This document shows positions 34,501-45,408 of a stretch of DNA of 64,000 nucleotides, in pieces. The stretch is from Vermamoeba vermiformis (Eukaryota; Tubulinea; Echinamoebida): NCBI GenBank assembly GCA_045837725.1, contig JBEWZL010000123.1, forward strand, positions 248,001 through 312,000. The letters are read 5' to 3'. Both the position numbers and the translations under genes were made by a program. Under the pieces are notes generated by a model. It saw only the letters and a list, made by a program, of their open reading frames with translations, was not told the DNA's origin and ran no database searches. Each line of letters begins with the position of its first letter. Positions within the stretch are counted from its first letter, which is position 1.

Positions 34501-35648
34501 CAATATGTAAGTTATTTAGTGCTGTCATATTGGTTAGGGTCTCAGAAACTAATCGAACAACGACAGGATCCGCGAAGTTAAACCCTCAGAATTTCAAAAG
34601 AGTGCTTGGATGAAGCGAGATACTTCGCCAAATTATCACAAAATGGTCGATAAGTACAACCAGGTATGTATAATATATCATAATAAGACTTACCAGCAAT
34701 GTGCTAACGAGTTATCCAACGATACAGATCTCGAACTACGTTGCCTATAGTATTCTCGAGAAGCATAGTTCTATTGAAAACAGAATAGCTGCTCTTAGCT
34801 TCTGGATTAAAGTGGCTTCGGTAAGTTAAAGATGGCATTTTGGATCCGCTCGATGGCACGTACTTACGTTAACTATTCTAGGAATGTGTTAAAGTTGCTG
34901 ACTTCCACTCTGCTTGGACCATCTACTGCGGCTTGACTGTTACGCCGATCACTCGTTTGTGGCAGACTTGGGAGGTATGTAACGAACTCCAAGTGCTGAA
35001 GTTTGACGGTCAAATTCAGCAATTTTTGACGAGCAAAGTTAGCTTACCAATTGTACCTTTAGAAATTGCCCAAGAAGTACATGTCCCGCTATAAGAAGTT
35101 GAAGGCGCTGTTCAATATGAACTTCAACTTTGGAGAGTACCGAAAACTTCTTGCCACCGCCAAGCCCAAGCTGCCGATCCCTGTCTTGGCCATCATCACT
35201 AAGGACATCTTGAGGTGAGTAATCTAACTGAATAATAGTATTAGTACCGGGGCTAATGATACAATAGATACGAGGAAGACGATACCGCTAACAAGGAGGG
35301 CTTGATTGACTTCGATAAAATGCGCGGCATCTGGAACACTTATCAAGGGTAAGTCATATTTCAACATAAAATCAATATAAAATCAAATTCATACTTTGAA
35401 AAATACGTGGAATTGATATTAACTGTTCGTTGTTCAGATTCTCGCAAGGTCAACATAACATCTACTTGGCTTCCATTAAAAAGAAGGACGATCTTTACCA
35501 ATTGTTTGCCAATATGGCTCTTAGCATTGAAGAGTCCGAGTTGAACAAGATGTCGGTTAAATGTGAAGTCTTGGCAGCAACAAGAAGTAGATTCGATCTT
35601 CAAGTTTTAATTCGTCATGTGAATAGCTTCGACATTATTTATTACTAA
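31526..35648 (+). CDS. RhoGAP-like plus RasGEF (RasGEF_N and CDC25) signalling protein, copy 1
   Basis: Sixteen exons sum to 3015 bases (1004 residues). The first ~290 residues are Ser/Pro-rich and disordered. A RhoGAP-like domain spans ~300-440: VPLVLEQAIDFLCKRG, DTPLVYQIVKWFISHLPESL, TLPEQNERVLELL. The Arg-finger segment expected after CKRG (G-[IL]-[FY]-R) reads VYKLYNE, so GAP activity is doubtful. A basic Ser-rich linker follows, then the RasGEF_N helical domain (NFVDVFLSTHTYYL) and the CDC25 catalytic domain (QLLLLDVNM, YNQISNYVAYSILEKHSSIE, IYCGLTVTPITRLWQTW, YKKLKALFNMNFNFGEYRK, PVLAIITKDI). RasGEFs load GTP on Ras-type GTPases; in amoebae they control chemotaxis and macropinocytosis. 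A paralogue is at 55158-60595. Confidence 0.87.
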
Positions 35649-35798
35649 TTATTTATGCTTGTAAAATATGCACGCGTTTTTGTAAATAGCACTGGATAGC
35701 AACAGAATTTTGTCTCTGAAATAAACTTCATAAAATGAAATTTTTCAGATTTGTGACGTCATCAACGCATTATCCATTTATTCACAACAAACACGAAC

Positions 35799-36815
35799 AT
35801 GAATAAGGTTGTCGCTTTATTAGTCGTTGTTACTGTTTGCTTGGTCGGTTTTGCCCGAGCGCATGACGATCACGACCACGATCACGAGGAAGAAGTTGTT
35901 CGTGAAGGTAAATGTCTAAAATAATTGCTTAATATTCCTGTCGTAATATAACATCTGAAAAAAAATTATTTCTAGCAAGGCTTGTGTTGGTGGAATTATT
36001 TGATATTTTTTAATTTCGGTTTGAATTATTGTATTTGACGTATTAACCTTATTTGCATCATTATAGAGCTCTCATATGTAACTTGTGGTTCAGTAATTAA
36101 ATTGCGACACGTTGCAACCAACTATCGTTTGCACAGTCATGGCGTCAATTACGGTAGCGGATCTGGTCAACAATCAGTAAGCTTCAAAATAGCGCTATAA
36201 TATTACGAATATTTTTTAAATAATATTTGATAATTACTAGGTCACTACTTTCCCTGGCAAAGACGACGCGAATTCTTATTGGGTCGTTCGCGGTAACAAT
36301 AAGGTTGGCCATTGCAAGACTGGGTAAGCTTTAAATATAAGGTATTCATAGTATAGAGCATATATTAATATGAATTGTAACGATAGTGAGAAGATTAAGA
36401 ACGGCGGCACGATCCGTTTGCAACATCTGAACACGAAGAAAAACCTTCATAGCCATTTGCACCCTTCACCGCTGACCAATCAGCAAGAAGTTAGTGCTTA
36501 CGGCGACAACGGCGTGGGAGATACCGGCGATGATTGGAAGGTCGAGGTGACTACTGGCACTCATTGGAAGAGAGGCGAGACCGTCAAGTTCAAACACGTT
36601 GACACTGGCAAATACTTGCAATCTAACCGAAACCAATATCGCAATCCTATTCCTGGTACGCCCTATAATATATAATAGCTTGATAGAGTGCGTTTGATTA
36701 ATTTAATGTCGGATCAGGTCAACAAGAAGTTGCTTGCACGACTAACAAGGATAATTTGATTGAATGGGCTGCTGAGGAAGGAATTTACTTCCCGACCGAT
36801 TTTTCTGATAAATAA
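35799..36815 (+). CDS. SDF2-like MIR-domain protein of the ER
   Basis: Five exons (35799-35907, 36067-36176, 36241-36323, 36387-36655, 36718-36815) encode 222 residues. The signal peptide is clear (MNKVVALLVVVTVCLVGFAR) and is followed by a His/Asp-rich stretch (HDDHDHDHEEE). Three MIR repeats follow: SVIKLRHVATNYRLHSHGVN with YGSGSGQQS; then TIRLQHLNTKKNLHSHLHPS with DDWKVE; then VKFKHVDTGKYLQSN. SDF2 proteins work in ER protein folding and quality control with an ERdj3-type partner. No HDEL/KDEL is present (the end is DFSDK), so it may be held through partners or be secreted. Confidence 0.9.
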
Positions 36816-36908
36816 GTGCATCAATAATAAATTTATCAATTATATTTGTAAACGGCTGTTTTGTCCTGTCACGTAGCTTTATTTTTGTTTTTCGTTCGAA
36901 CAATAACA

Positions 36909-39774
36909 ATGGCAACAAACGTTGTAGATCCTCAAACTTTATCTAACTTCAACGACGTTAGAGCTTTGCATTATTCACTTGAATTGACCGCTGACTTTGA
37001 TAAGAAGGTAAGTTAGAAAATTCTGGATCTTATTCAAAAGCCACAAAAAATATTATTTTAGGTTAATCGAAGTAAATTCGTTACAAATAAATTAAAATAA
37101 CCGCCGATTATGCTTAAATAATTTTATTTTATTTTATTTAAAATATCTACAATTTTTCTTGTCTAGATCTTGGTCGGCAGCGTTCACGTGAAGGCTAAAG
37201 TTCAAAAAGAAGCCAAAGAATTTGTTCTTGACTCCAAGGTTGTTGCCAAGAAGGCCTTGGTGAACGGTGCTGAAGCCAAAGTAAGTCTAATCCGATCGTG
37301 CCTTTTGGGGTTGTTTATTCAATGGTCCTATTGTAGTTTACTCTCGGAAATTCTCACCCCGTTTTTGGCGTCCCCATCCACGTTGCTTTGCCTGATGGTT
37401 TGACCGTTGGCACTGAAATCACCGTCACTGTCGAATACGAAACCACTGCCGACGCATCCGCTTTGCAATGGTTGTCTGCAAGGTACTTCAGCAAACGATT
37501 ATACCAATAATATAAATTAACTCACTGTTGAATAGCCAAACTGCTGGCAAGAAGCACCCTTACTTGTTCACTCAATGCCAAGCCATTCACGCACGCACCA
37601 TGTTGCCTTGCCAGGTCCGTATCTTACGCTAGTATATATTATCACCCATTGCTAATGGTAACAATTTATAGGACGCCCCTTCTGTCAAGTGTACCTATGA
37701 CGCTAAGATCACTGTGCCTGAGCCTCTCGTTGCCTTGATGAGGTGAAATCACGTGTTGACGAGGATTTGTAACGTGCTAATTTTGTTCTGTTAGCGCTCA
37801 ACGTGACGGTTCATCATCTGCTGGTGAAGGCAAGAAGGTCTATTTCTTCAAGCAACCCGTTGCCATTCCTGCCTATTTGATTGCTTTGGCTGTTGGTTTC
37901 CTCGAAAGCAAAGAGATTGGTCCTCGTAGCCGCATCTGGACTGAACCCGAAATGGTACTTCATTGTCGATCAATATCGATTATGAGGGTCCCTTATTAAC
38001 GTAATTGTTAGCTCGAAGCTGCCGCCTTCGAATTCTCCGAGACCGAGAAGTTCATTACTACTGCTGAGAGCCTTGTTGGTCCTTATGTTTGGGGCATTTA
38101 CGACTTGCTCATGTTGCCTCCTTCTTTCCCTTACGGGTACGCACTAATACTTTCCTTAATTAAACGTGGCTAATTAATATGTGATGCAGAGGTATGGAGA
38201 ATCCTTGCTTGACATTCGTCACTCCGACTTTGTTGGCTGGGGATCGTTCCAACGCTGACGTTGTTGCCCACGAAATTTCGCACTCATGGACTGGCAACCT
38301 TGTCACAAACGTGACTTGGGAGCATTTCTGGTACGTGTGACACAAGTGACTGTTGCAGAGCAGTGCTAACACACGTGCAGGTTGAACGAAGGTTTCACTA
38401 TGTTCCTCGAGCGCAAGATCCTTGGTAAGTCAAACAAATGGTACTAACACGTCGGTGGTAATAATAAGCGTGCTTACAGCTCGCATGCACGGTGAGAAAT
38501 ACTTCCACTTTGACGCGTTGTTGGGTCTCAACGGTGTGACTGACACCATCAACGAGTTTGGCGCTGAACACAACTTCACTGCGTTGGTGCCTAAGTACGT
38601 AACTTATTTATTGCAGGCCTTGTACCACATGTACTAACGAAATCCAAATAGTAGGTTGGAGAACGTGGATCCCGATGACGTGAGTTACTTCTATTTACTA
38701 TTAATGTAGTTGTCTAATCATATCGTATATTATAGTCTTTCAGCGACATTCCTTACGAGAAGGGTTTCAACTTTTTGTTCTATTTGCAAACTGTTGTTGG
38801 TGACATTGAACTCTTCGAGAAGTTCTTCCACGCTTGGGTTGACAAGGTAAGCATCCTGAAACTTAGCATAAATAAGCGCTTGTATTGATGTCATTATTAT
38901 TACAGTACAAGTTCAGCGTTGCAAGCTCTCAAGATTTCCACCAATTTTTCAACGACTACTTTGCCGGCAAAGTCGACGAGGCCAAGTTGAAGAGCATCGA
39001 CTGGAACGCTTGGTTGTACAAGCCTGGTAAGTTAAGGACAAACATACCTTTGAGTCAAAACCACTGCTTCTTTCGGATCCTAACGCGGGTTTTTTTTAGG
39101 TCACTTGCCTGTTCCTCCCAAGTACGACACTACCTTGAGCGAGGCCTCTACTAACTTGGCAAAGAAGTATGTAAAAATAATTGGTCGTAGATGTTTATTA
39201 ATAACGTCTTCTAGATGGTTCCAAGAGGGTGGAAACAAGGACGCATCCGCTGATGACTTGAAGGGTTGGTCCGCCAAGCAAATTGGTATGAATATAATGG
39301 TCTAATTATATACACAAGCAATTGCTAATATTTCGTAGTTTTCTTCTTGGAGTCTTTGATGCAATTGGGCGCCGTTCCGATCGCCACTTTGGAGAACATC
39401 GACAAAGTTTATAACGTAAGAGCTTACTATATATCATCAATATAGCTAATGCTTCGTTCAGATTTCTAGCTCTAAGAACGCTGAGATTCGCTTCAGATGG
39501 TACCAACTCGGCATCCGCGCCGAATGGGCCGCTATTGTTCCTTTAACCGTTCAATTCTTGGTTTCTCAAGGAAGAATGAAATACGTTCGTCCATTATACA
39601 GGTACGTTGTATTTAATATTATGCAGCAATTTTATTAATCTGATCCGCAATCGCAGAGAACTCGCCAAGAGCAAGGTTGGCCACGAATCCGCTGTTAATA
39701 CCTTCAAGGCCAACAGAGATATGTACCACGCCATTGCCCAAAAGATGATTGCTAAGGATGTCGGTTTGAACTAA
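36909..39774 (+). CDS. Leukotriene A4 hydrolase-type M1 aminopeptidase
   Basis: About 18 short exons join in phase to give ~620 residues, the usual family length. Family landmarks are the N-terminal beta domain ([11 protein letters not shown]), [13 protein letters not shown], the exopeptidase motif GGMENP, the zinc site [14 protein letters not shown] with the third ligand in [12 protein letters not shown], the proton-donor tyrosine in [13 protein letters not shown], and the C-terminal helical domain with [10 protein letters not shown] and [12 protein letters not shown]. It is a cytosolic zinc enzyme that removes N-terminal residues and, in animals, opens LTA4. Whether the amoeba enzyme has epoxide hydrolase activity cannot be read from sequence. 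Every catalytic residue is present. Confidence 0.94.
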
Positions 39775-40104
39775 CTTGAAATCCTTTAAATTAAAATTCG
39801 TCGGCGGATGCCGGTACAAAATTCCAACTTAATCTAATTTTTCATATTAAGACTTTAACAACATGGTTTTGTGCTTTATAGCCTTTGATATTATTCGCGA
39901 TTCATTGCATTGGTTTTGAGCCTGCATTATTTTCGGGTACTGAAACGAAATTTCATGTGAATGCAAGCTAAAATTTATCAGCTCGTTACTTAACCAATAT
40001 TTTGCAGCGTTTCAGCACAGTACAATAGCTCATTATTAGGTTGATTGCGGAAGGCGAGATCCCGTCTGTATTGAAGATCCCAGAATAGCTCCGATTTTCA
40101 AAAG
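39775..40104. other. Intergenic between aminopeptidase and G-alpha genes
   Basis: These 330 AT-rich bases contain the 3' end of one gene and the promoter of the next. Nothing else was recognised. Confidence 0.4.
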
Positions 40105-41609
40105 ATGGAGTGCTGCAGACGAGCAACGCCAGAGGACAAAGTAACTAAAAGTATAGACGACCAAATTAAAAGAGATCGAAAAGATGATTGCAAATCCGTT
40201 CTTCTGCTCGGTACGTGTTCGGATGGACAATTTCTGACTGAAAAATTGGCTTCGAATAATTAAATTTGGATTTTTAATTAATATTTATACGCTTCAGTAC
40301 TGATCTTTGAGTCTTTTCTATAGGCGAATCTTTTTGTACCCATGCTATTTTTAACAGCTACATTTTTATTATAATAGGCCCGGGAGAGTCAGGAAAATCA
40401 ACGTTATTCAAACAAATGAAAATTATTCAATTTTATGATGCCGGTTATACTGTGGAAGAGCTCAAATTATTTATTCCGATGATTCGGTGGAACGCAGTAA
40501 CGCAGATGCAGCAACTATTGAACGCGGGCCTACGACTCCAAATGTTAGCAGGAGCATTGGCCGTAAGTAAATTCGGGATAATTTAAATGAATTTTTTATA
40601 ATGGCAAGCCTAGGACCGAGCAAGAACTTTTACACAAATGAGCGACTCGAATTGGTCCCTGGATGTGGCGCAGTCAATCAAAGAATTTTGGTCCGATGCA
40701 TCTATTCAACGAGTATATGCGTTAAGAGACGCGGAGTTTCATTTGAACGAAACAGCTCATTAGTAAGTCTCTATACAATTTTTTGTACCGGATCGGATCC
40801 ACTAAATTTCTCTTCTCTTTGACAGCTTTTTTGAAAACGTTATTCGACTAGCAGAAGAAAATTATATTCCAACCGAGGCAGATATTTTGCGAGCCAGAAC
40901 TAGAACTACAGGCATTGAAGAGGCGAAATTCAGATTCGACGATATTACGCTAAGGTACGTACTGCTATAATATCTTGATTAGCGGGGAATGATACTAATA
41001 TGTTGATCGTACCTTTAGAGTGACAGATGTCGGTGGTCAGCGAGGTGAGAGGAGGAAGTGGATCCACTGCTTTACAGACGTGCATGCGATATTGTATGTC
41101 GCGGCATTGAGCGAGTACGATCAAGTGTTGTTAGAAGACAACAGTAAGAATAGGATGAAAGAGTCGTTAGAGCTATTCAGAAACGTAAGTAATGGATCCG
41201 TGAGTCCGAAGGTAACCTCTAACAACGATTATTTTGGAACCAGATCTGCGAGTCCCGGCAGCTAAGAAACGTGCCTATTATATTATTCTTAAATAAGGAA
41301 GATTTATTCGATAAAAAGATTCAGACTTCGCCGTTGAACAAAACTTTTCCGAATTATGAAGGTACATCCGCTAAAAACGCTTCTCCAAATTTTGTTATAT
41401 AATTTAACCATATTCTATCAGGTGGCAATGATGCCAAAAAAGGAAAAGAATATATTTTGGCGCGATATTTGGAGCTACTATCAATACGACAATCAAAAGA
41501 ATATTTCTACCATTTCACGTGCGCTATTGACACGAGCAACATTAAGAAGATCTTTGAAAATGTTAAAGGCATATTGTTGAATAAGACTATTGATGAGATA
41601 GGCCTGTAA
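40105..41609 (+). CDS. Heterotrimeric G protein alpha subunit with atypical N-terminus
   Basis: Seven exons (40105-40210, 40378-40562, 40614-40762, 40826-40954, 41019-41184, 41244-41361, 41422-41609) encode 346 residues. The G boxes are the P-loop GPGESGKST (usually GAGESGKST), switch [13 protein letters not shown] with the catalytic Arg and Thr, switch [14 protein letters not shown] with the catalytic Gln, NKED, and TCAIDT. The alpha-helical domain lies between the P-loop and switch I. The N-terminus is [12 protein letters not shown]: it lacks Gly2, so there is no N-myristoylation, but Cys3 and Cys4 could be palmitoylated. The end, DEIGL, lacks a pertussis-toxin-type cysteine. It should couple a seven-helix receptor to effectors in the plasma membrane. 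Confidence 0.93.
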
Positions 41610-41713
41610 CACCTACTTATTTTTGTCTATTTTTTTGCTTTGTAAAATAAAAAAGTTTGTTTGAATTAGATCCGCAGCACGCGAACACAAACAGTTGTAT
41701 TTAATACCTAATT

Positions 41714-42087
41714 ATGTCTGTATTTACAAAGAGAGGTCCTGTAGCGTTTATGGTCCTTGGCGCAATAGTTTTTGGAACGATCGGCTATAAATGGCAACTT
41801 TCGATTGAGGAAAAATTAGCAGTACGTGCTATAATTTAATTTTGTGTCAGTAATGCATATTACGACAAAATTCGGCTTAAACAATTTATTCTAAATTTTT
41901 AAAATAATTATTTTGATCCGATCTGATTATTTTCGAGCAGCAAAGAACGAAGCAAAGATATCTGAGAATAGCAGAGGAAATTGAACAGGAAGAACGACAA
42001 AAATTAGGTATTACTGAGTCAACCCAAAAAGTAGCGACCGAAGAAGTACTTGACACTGTTGATAAAAAATTAACGGGAAGAAACTAA
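41714..42087 (+). CDS. Small single-pass membrane protein, possibly PET117-like
   Basis: Two exons (41714-41821, 41941-42087) encode 84 residues: a short N-terminus, one transmembrane segment (VAFMVLGAIVFGTIGYKW) and a charged helical tail (QRYLRIAEEIEQEERQ). Size and layout resemble PET117-type cytochrome-oxidase assembly factors of the mitochondrial inner membrane, but the sequence match is weak, so this is only a suggestion. Confidence 0.55.
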
Positions 42088-42212
42088 CAATGTACTACTG
42101 GTGTAAATAAATATGTTAATAGTCGTATTCAAACTAACAATTGTTAGAAGAAGTAGGATCTGAGACTTCAGCGAGAGCGAAGGCCGCATGAAAAAAACTA
42201 ACGTACATTTAT

Positions 42213-43712
42213 TTAAAGGAGCATAATACAAGCGGAAACAAAAGCAATTCCAGGAATCAAAAGTTGAACGGATCCGCTAGTCTCAGCTTTCTTGAAGAAC
42301 GAAGAGCTGTCGATGACTTCATTAGCTTGCGCTTGAAGAGCACCGAAATCGAGCGAAGGGTTAGTAGCATCATCTGAGATAATAACGGTGAAGGTATCGC
42401 CATTCTTGGTCACAGTAATGAAGACTGGATCTATTCCAAGTTTGTTCGAGATAAACGTCTTGATGTCCGATTCTGAGAGGGCAAGTCTGGTAACAGTAAT
42501 TTCGATTTGGATTTCTAATCGTTCATTTGCAGGTACTTCTTCAGAGCAATCAGGGCCTCGCCAGAAGCCAGGAGAACAAACGGTTTTGTCGTTCCGGTCG
42601 CATCTCGTTCTTTCAGTGTCGCGGCAAGTTGGGCAGTAAGGACAGCATGTTCCATCGCGTTTAATCATGAAGTCTTCATCTTCAGCAGCCGGACAGTCGC
42701 CAGTGAATTGAGGGCACGAGATTTTGTCGCAGTAATCCTCGCTGCGGCAGATCTCGCAGCACTCGCCGTCAACACGTACGGCAATTTCACCATTAGTGCA
42801 GTTGAGCTTCGGGCAGGACTCGACCTCTTCGCAAGGATCGGGTACTGCGCACTTAGGGCAACAGCTGTTTTCAGAGTAGAGAATGCCTTCAGTGCACTCG
42901 AGCGCGGGACATTGGATCAGGCTGCAGTCAAGTTTGGCCACGCATACAGGACAACATCCGATGGTCACTTCACGTTCACCGTCACTGCAGTCAACTCGGG
43001 GGCATTCAATTTCGCAAGTAGCTTTGGGTACGCACACGGGACAGCAGTCGAGTTCAGTGCTCACGTCGATTTCTTCAGGGCCGCACTCTGATCGGAATTA
43101 TTCAGAATTGAACAACGAGTTATCCAATCTATGCTTCCTACCTGTTACTTTGCAGGGCTCGTATCGGTAGCATGCGGGAAGACAGGTTGGGCAACACAAG
43201 CCGGTCGGAATCATAGTTCGCTCGGGATCTTCGCAGGTAAGATTAACACAAACTGTATCCGTGCAGTCCATGGGTTCTATGCACATAATTAATATTGTAA
43301 GTAATTAAGACTATGCCTATTTACCTCTACAGTCGCACTTCAAGCAGCCGGTTTCCTCATCCACGGCGTAACCGTACGAACAATAAGAGTAACAGTCGCT
43401 GAGCGAGGGGCAATTATCTGCTATATTATTAGACTATTTAGATAACATTGTATGACGTACTAGTCGGGTCCTCATCCAGACAAACTTTGGCTCCTGCTTC
43501 ATTGATGAAGACGCGGTTGCATTGGCCGAGATGAATGCACTTCGAGTAGGTGCAATTAGAAGGTAAGTTGCGACTGCAAGGGTCAAATGGGCAGTCAGCA
43601 TCTATAATAATATTAATACGAGTGTATTTAGAACTAAAGGTTGGATCTTGCCTTGAGCGAAAACAGCGTTAAGGGTCAGGAACAATCCGAATAGCAATAC
43701 TAACTTCATCAT
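42213..43712 (-). CDS. Cysteine-rich (VWC-like) GPI-anchored surface protein
   Basis: Five exons (43712-43652, 43601-43461, 43417-43325, 43276-43142, 43087-42213) encode 434 residues. There is a signal peptide (KLVLLFGLFLTLNAVFAQ). At least five cysteine-rich repeats of the form C-P-x-x-x-C...CCPxC follow (LCCPTC, DCCPVC, GCCPVC, SCCPKC, ECCEIC, TCCPYC), similar to von Willebrand factor C or antistasin modules. Then comes a globular alpha/beta domain (IEITVTRLALSESDIKTFIS, VFITVTKNGDTFTVI). The C-terminus is a hydrophobic tail after a small-residue site (ETSGSVQLLIPGIAFVSA), typical of GPI addition. Intron 1 has a GC donor (G|GCAAGA). The likely role is adhesion or cell-coat structure. Confidence 0.8.
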
Positions 43713-44127
43713 GCTGGTAGATTTGTGGTTGACGATAAGAGAGGTAATTGATCGAATAGTTTTTTCGAAAGGCTATTTATTTCTGCCTAGACAAGCCGAA
43801 AAAGGCAATAGAATTTTTTTGTCGCATGACGATGTACCAGATCTCACTCGTAAGTCGCCTTTAACTGCCTACCAAAATGCATATTGGCACACTATTATTA
43901 AGGCGTTGTAGTTTAAGATGACACTGGCTTTTCTTTATTTTACCTGCGGAGATCTGATCCCGAGACTTTGCCGGCAGTTTATTACTAAAATGTAACTAAT
44001 GCGACAATTCCTAGGAAGTTTACTGACTTATGCAATTACATTGTAGTTGCAAGTCGCGCGAGTACTTAGGACAAACTTATTTCCTCTCCAGAAAAATTCT
44101 CAGGTCAACAAGACTACAAGAAGTCGA
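43713..44127. other. Divergent intergenic region
   Basis: About 415 bases separate the VWC-like gene (minus) and the F-box gene (plus). A plus-strand frame at 43711-43911 has no domain and overlaps the start of the minus gene. Promoters are expected here. Confidence 0.4.
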
Positions 44128-45030
44128 ATGAATCATAATTTATTCTCAAACGAAGCTCTGTGCAGCGTTACAACAGCTGATAGCAATCGCATGCTACGGA
44201 CAAAGACCAACAAGTGCGAAATGGATGCGAATGTTGAGTTTAGCATTTTAAATGCTCTTTGCGAATTAGATGGCGCACTATTATACTCTATTCTCGGTTA
44301 CGTTGACGTAGGATCACTTATGGCGTTAACCAAGGTAAGTGGATCTGCACAAAGATTAAAATTTGAATATTTAAATTATTTAAAGAAATCGCAAACCGAT
44401 TGGCAAAATTATACGATACCTATTAATATTATTATTATTCAGGTTTCAAAATTTTATTCGGATTTCTGCAACGACCCGCACATGTGGAAAGCTAATTTTA
44501 AAAAGAGACTGGAGCTGGCCTCAACCAAAACGAGGCAAAGGCGCGAAGAAAAAACAAGAAAAAATATCAGAAAAAACAGTCAAAGAGCTGAAAAAGATTT
44601 ACCTCGATAAGCTGCAGGCCCAGGTTTTTGTACGAAATGAAATTGCCGCATTTTTGAAAAAGTACTTGATAAGCAAAACTTGCGATGGAGAATATAGATA
44701 TGCTAAAGGATGTTCCCATTCAAGCGCTGAGTAAGTTTCAAAAAGATCCAGATCCAAAAATTTCAAAAATATTAATTATTTTTTATTAGGTTTATGTACC
44801 ACTCAAAATTTACGACGCAAGTAACGTACTTTTATTGTGCTAATTGTACTATAAAAGTACCGTTCCGATCTGGCTGGGCAATTGAAACTTTACGAGATAA
44901 ATTGACAGCAGCTCGTCTACCAGGCCCAGTAGTCTTCAAAATGAAGAATTTATTTGATATGGCTAGCATGACTATTGAAGAACCATCCGAAGAGGATGAA
45001 GAGGACGAAAATGACGAAATTGAAGATTGA
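44128..45030 (+). CDS. F-box-like protein with acidic tail; one apparent +1 frameshift
   Basis: Three exons (44128-44334, 44443-44730, 44790-45030). An F-box-like helix set is at MDANVEFSILNALCELDGAL and LLYSILGYVDVGSLMALTK. It continues into HMWKANFK, where the conserved reading must pass to RDWSWPQPKRGKG; this needs one base of the five-A run at 44500-44504 to be skipped. Without that the frame stops at 44610. The corrected frame runs through LKKIYLDKLQAQ, a cysteine/histidine segment (TYFYCANCTIKVPF) and ends in an acidic tail (EEPSEEDEEDENDE). The ATG at 44221 is an alternative start. F-box proteins recruit substrates to SCF ligases. Confidence 0.6.
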
Positions 45031-45408
45031 CGAAAATCCGTGCGATAGGACAGCAATTTGTTGCTTATTGGATTAAAGTTGTGTTAAACCTGTTAACACA
45101 CTACTTATGTGGGTTGAATTTTAAACTTTTGAGTCGCATCTGTTTGGTTTGCAATCTTCGCGGTCAAATTTTTTTGTTTTCGCTGCGAAGAGTGAACAAC
45201 TAACAAGGTGCGTTCCAATATTATATTGATAAATATTCGCTTTCACTATTATATTGCCTCTCGGATTCCACACAATGGTAAGGCGTGGTCATTTAATTGA
45301 ATTAATCTTCAGAGCTTTTTATGTGGTATTATTACTCCACTTATTACTAAAAATCTAACCAAATCAATATCACGATAATATTCAAGTACGAGTTGAATTT
45401 AATTTATA
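45031..45408. other. Intergenic, no gene seen
   Basis: About 380 AT-rich bases between two F-box genes on the same strand. No other feature was recognised. Confidence 0.4.

Noticed and set aside
42388-43170. Plus-strand open frames over the VWC-like gene
   Set aside because: They are antisense shadows; the minus strand has the signal peptide, cysteine repeats and matching splice phases.
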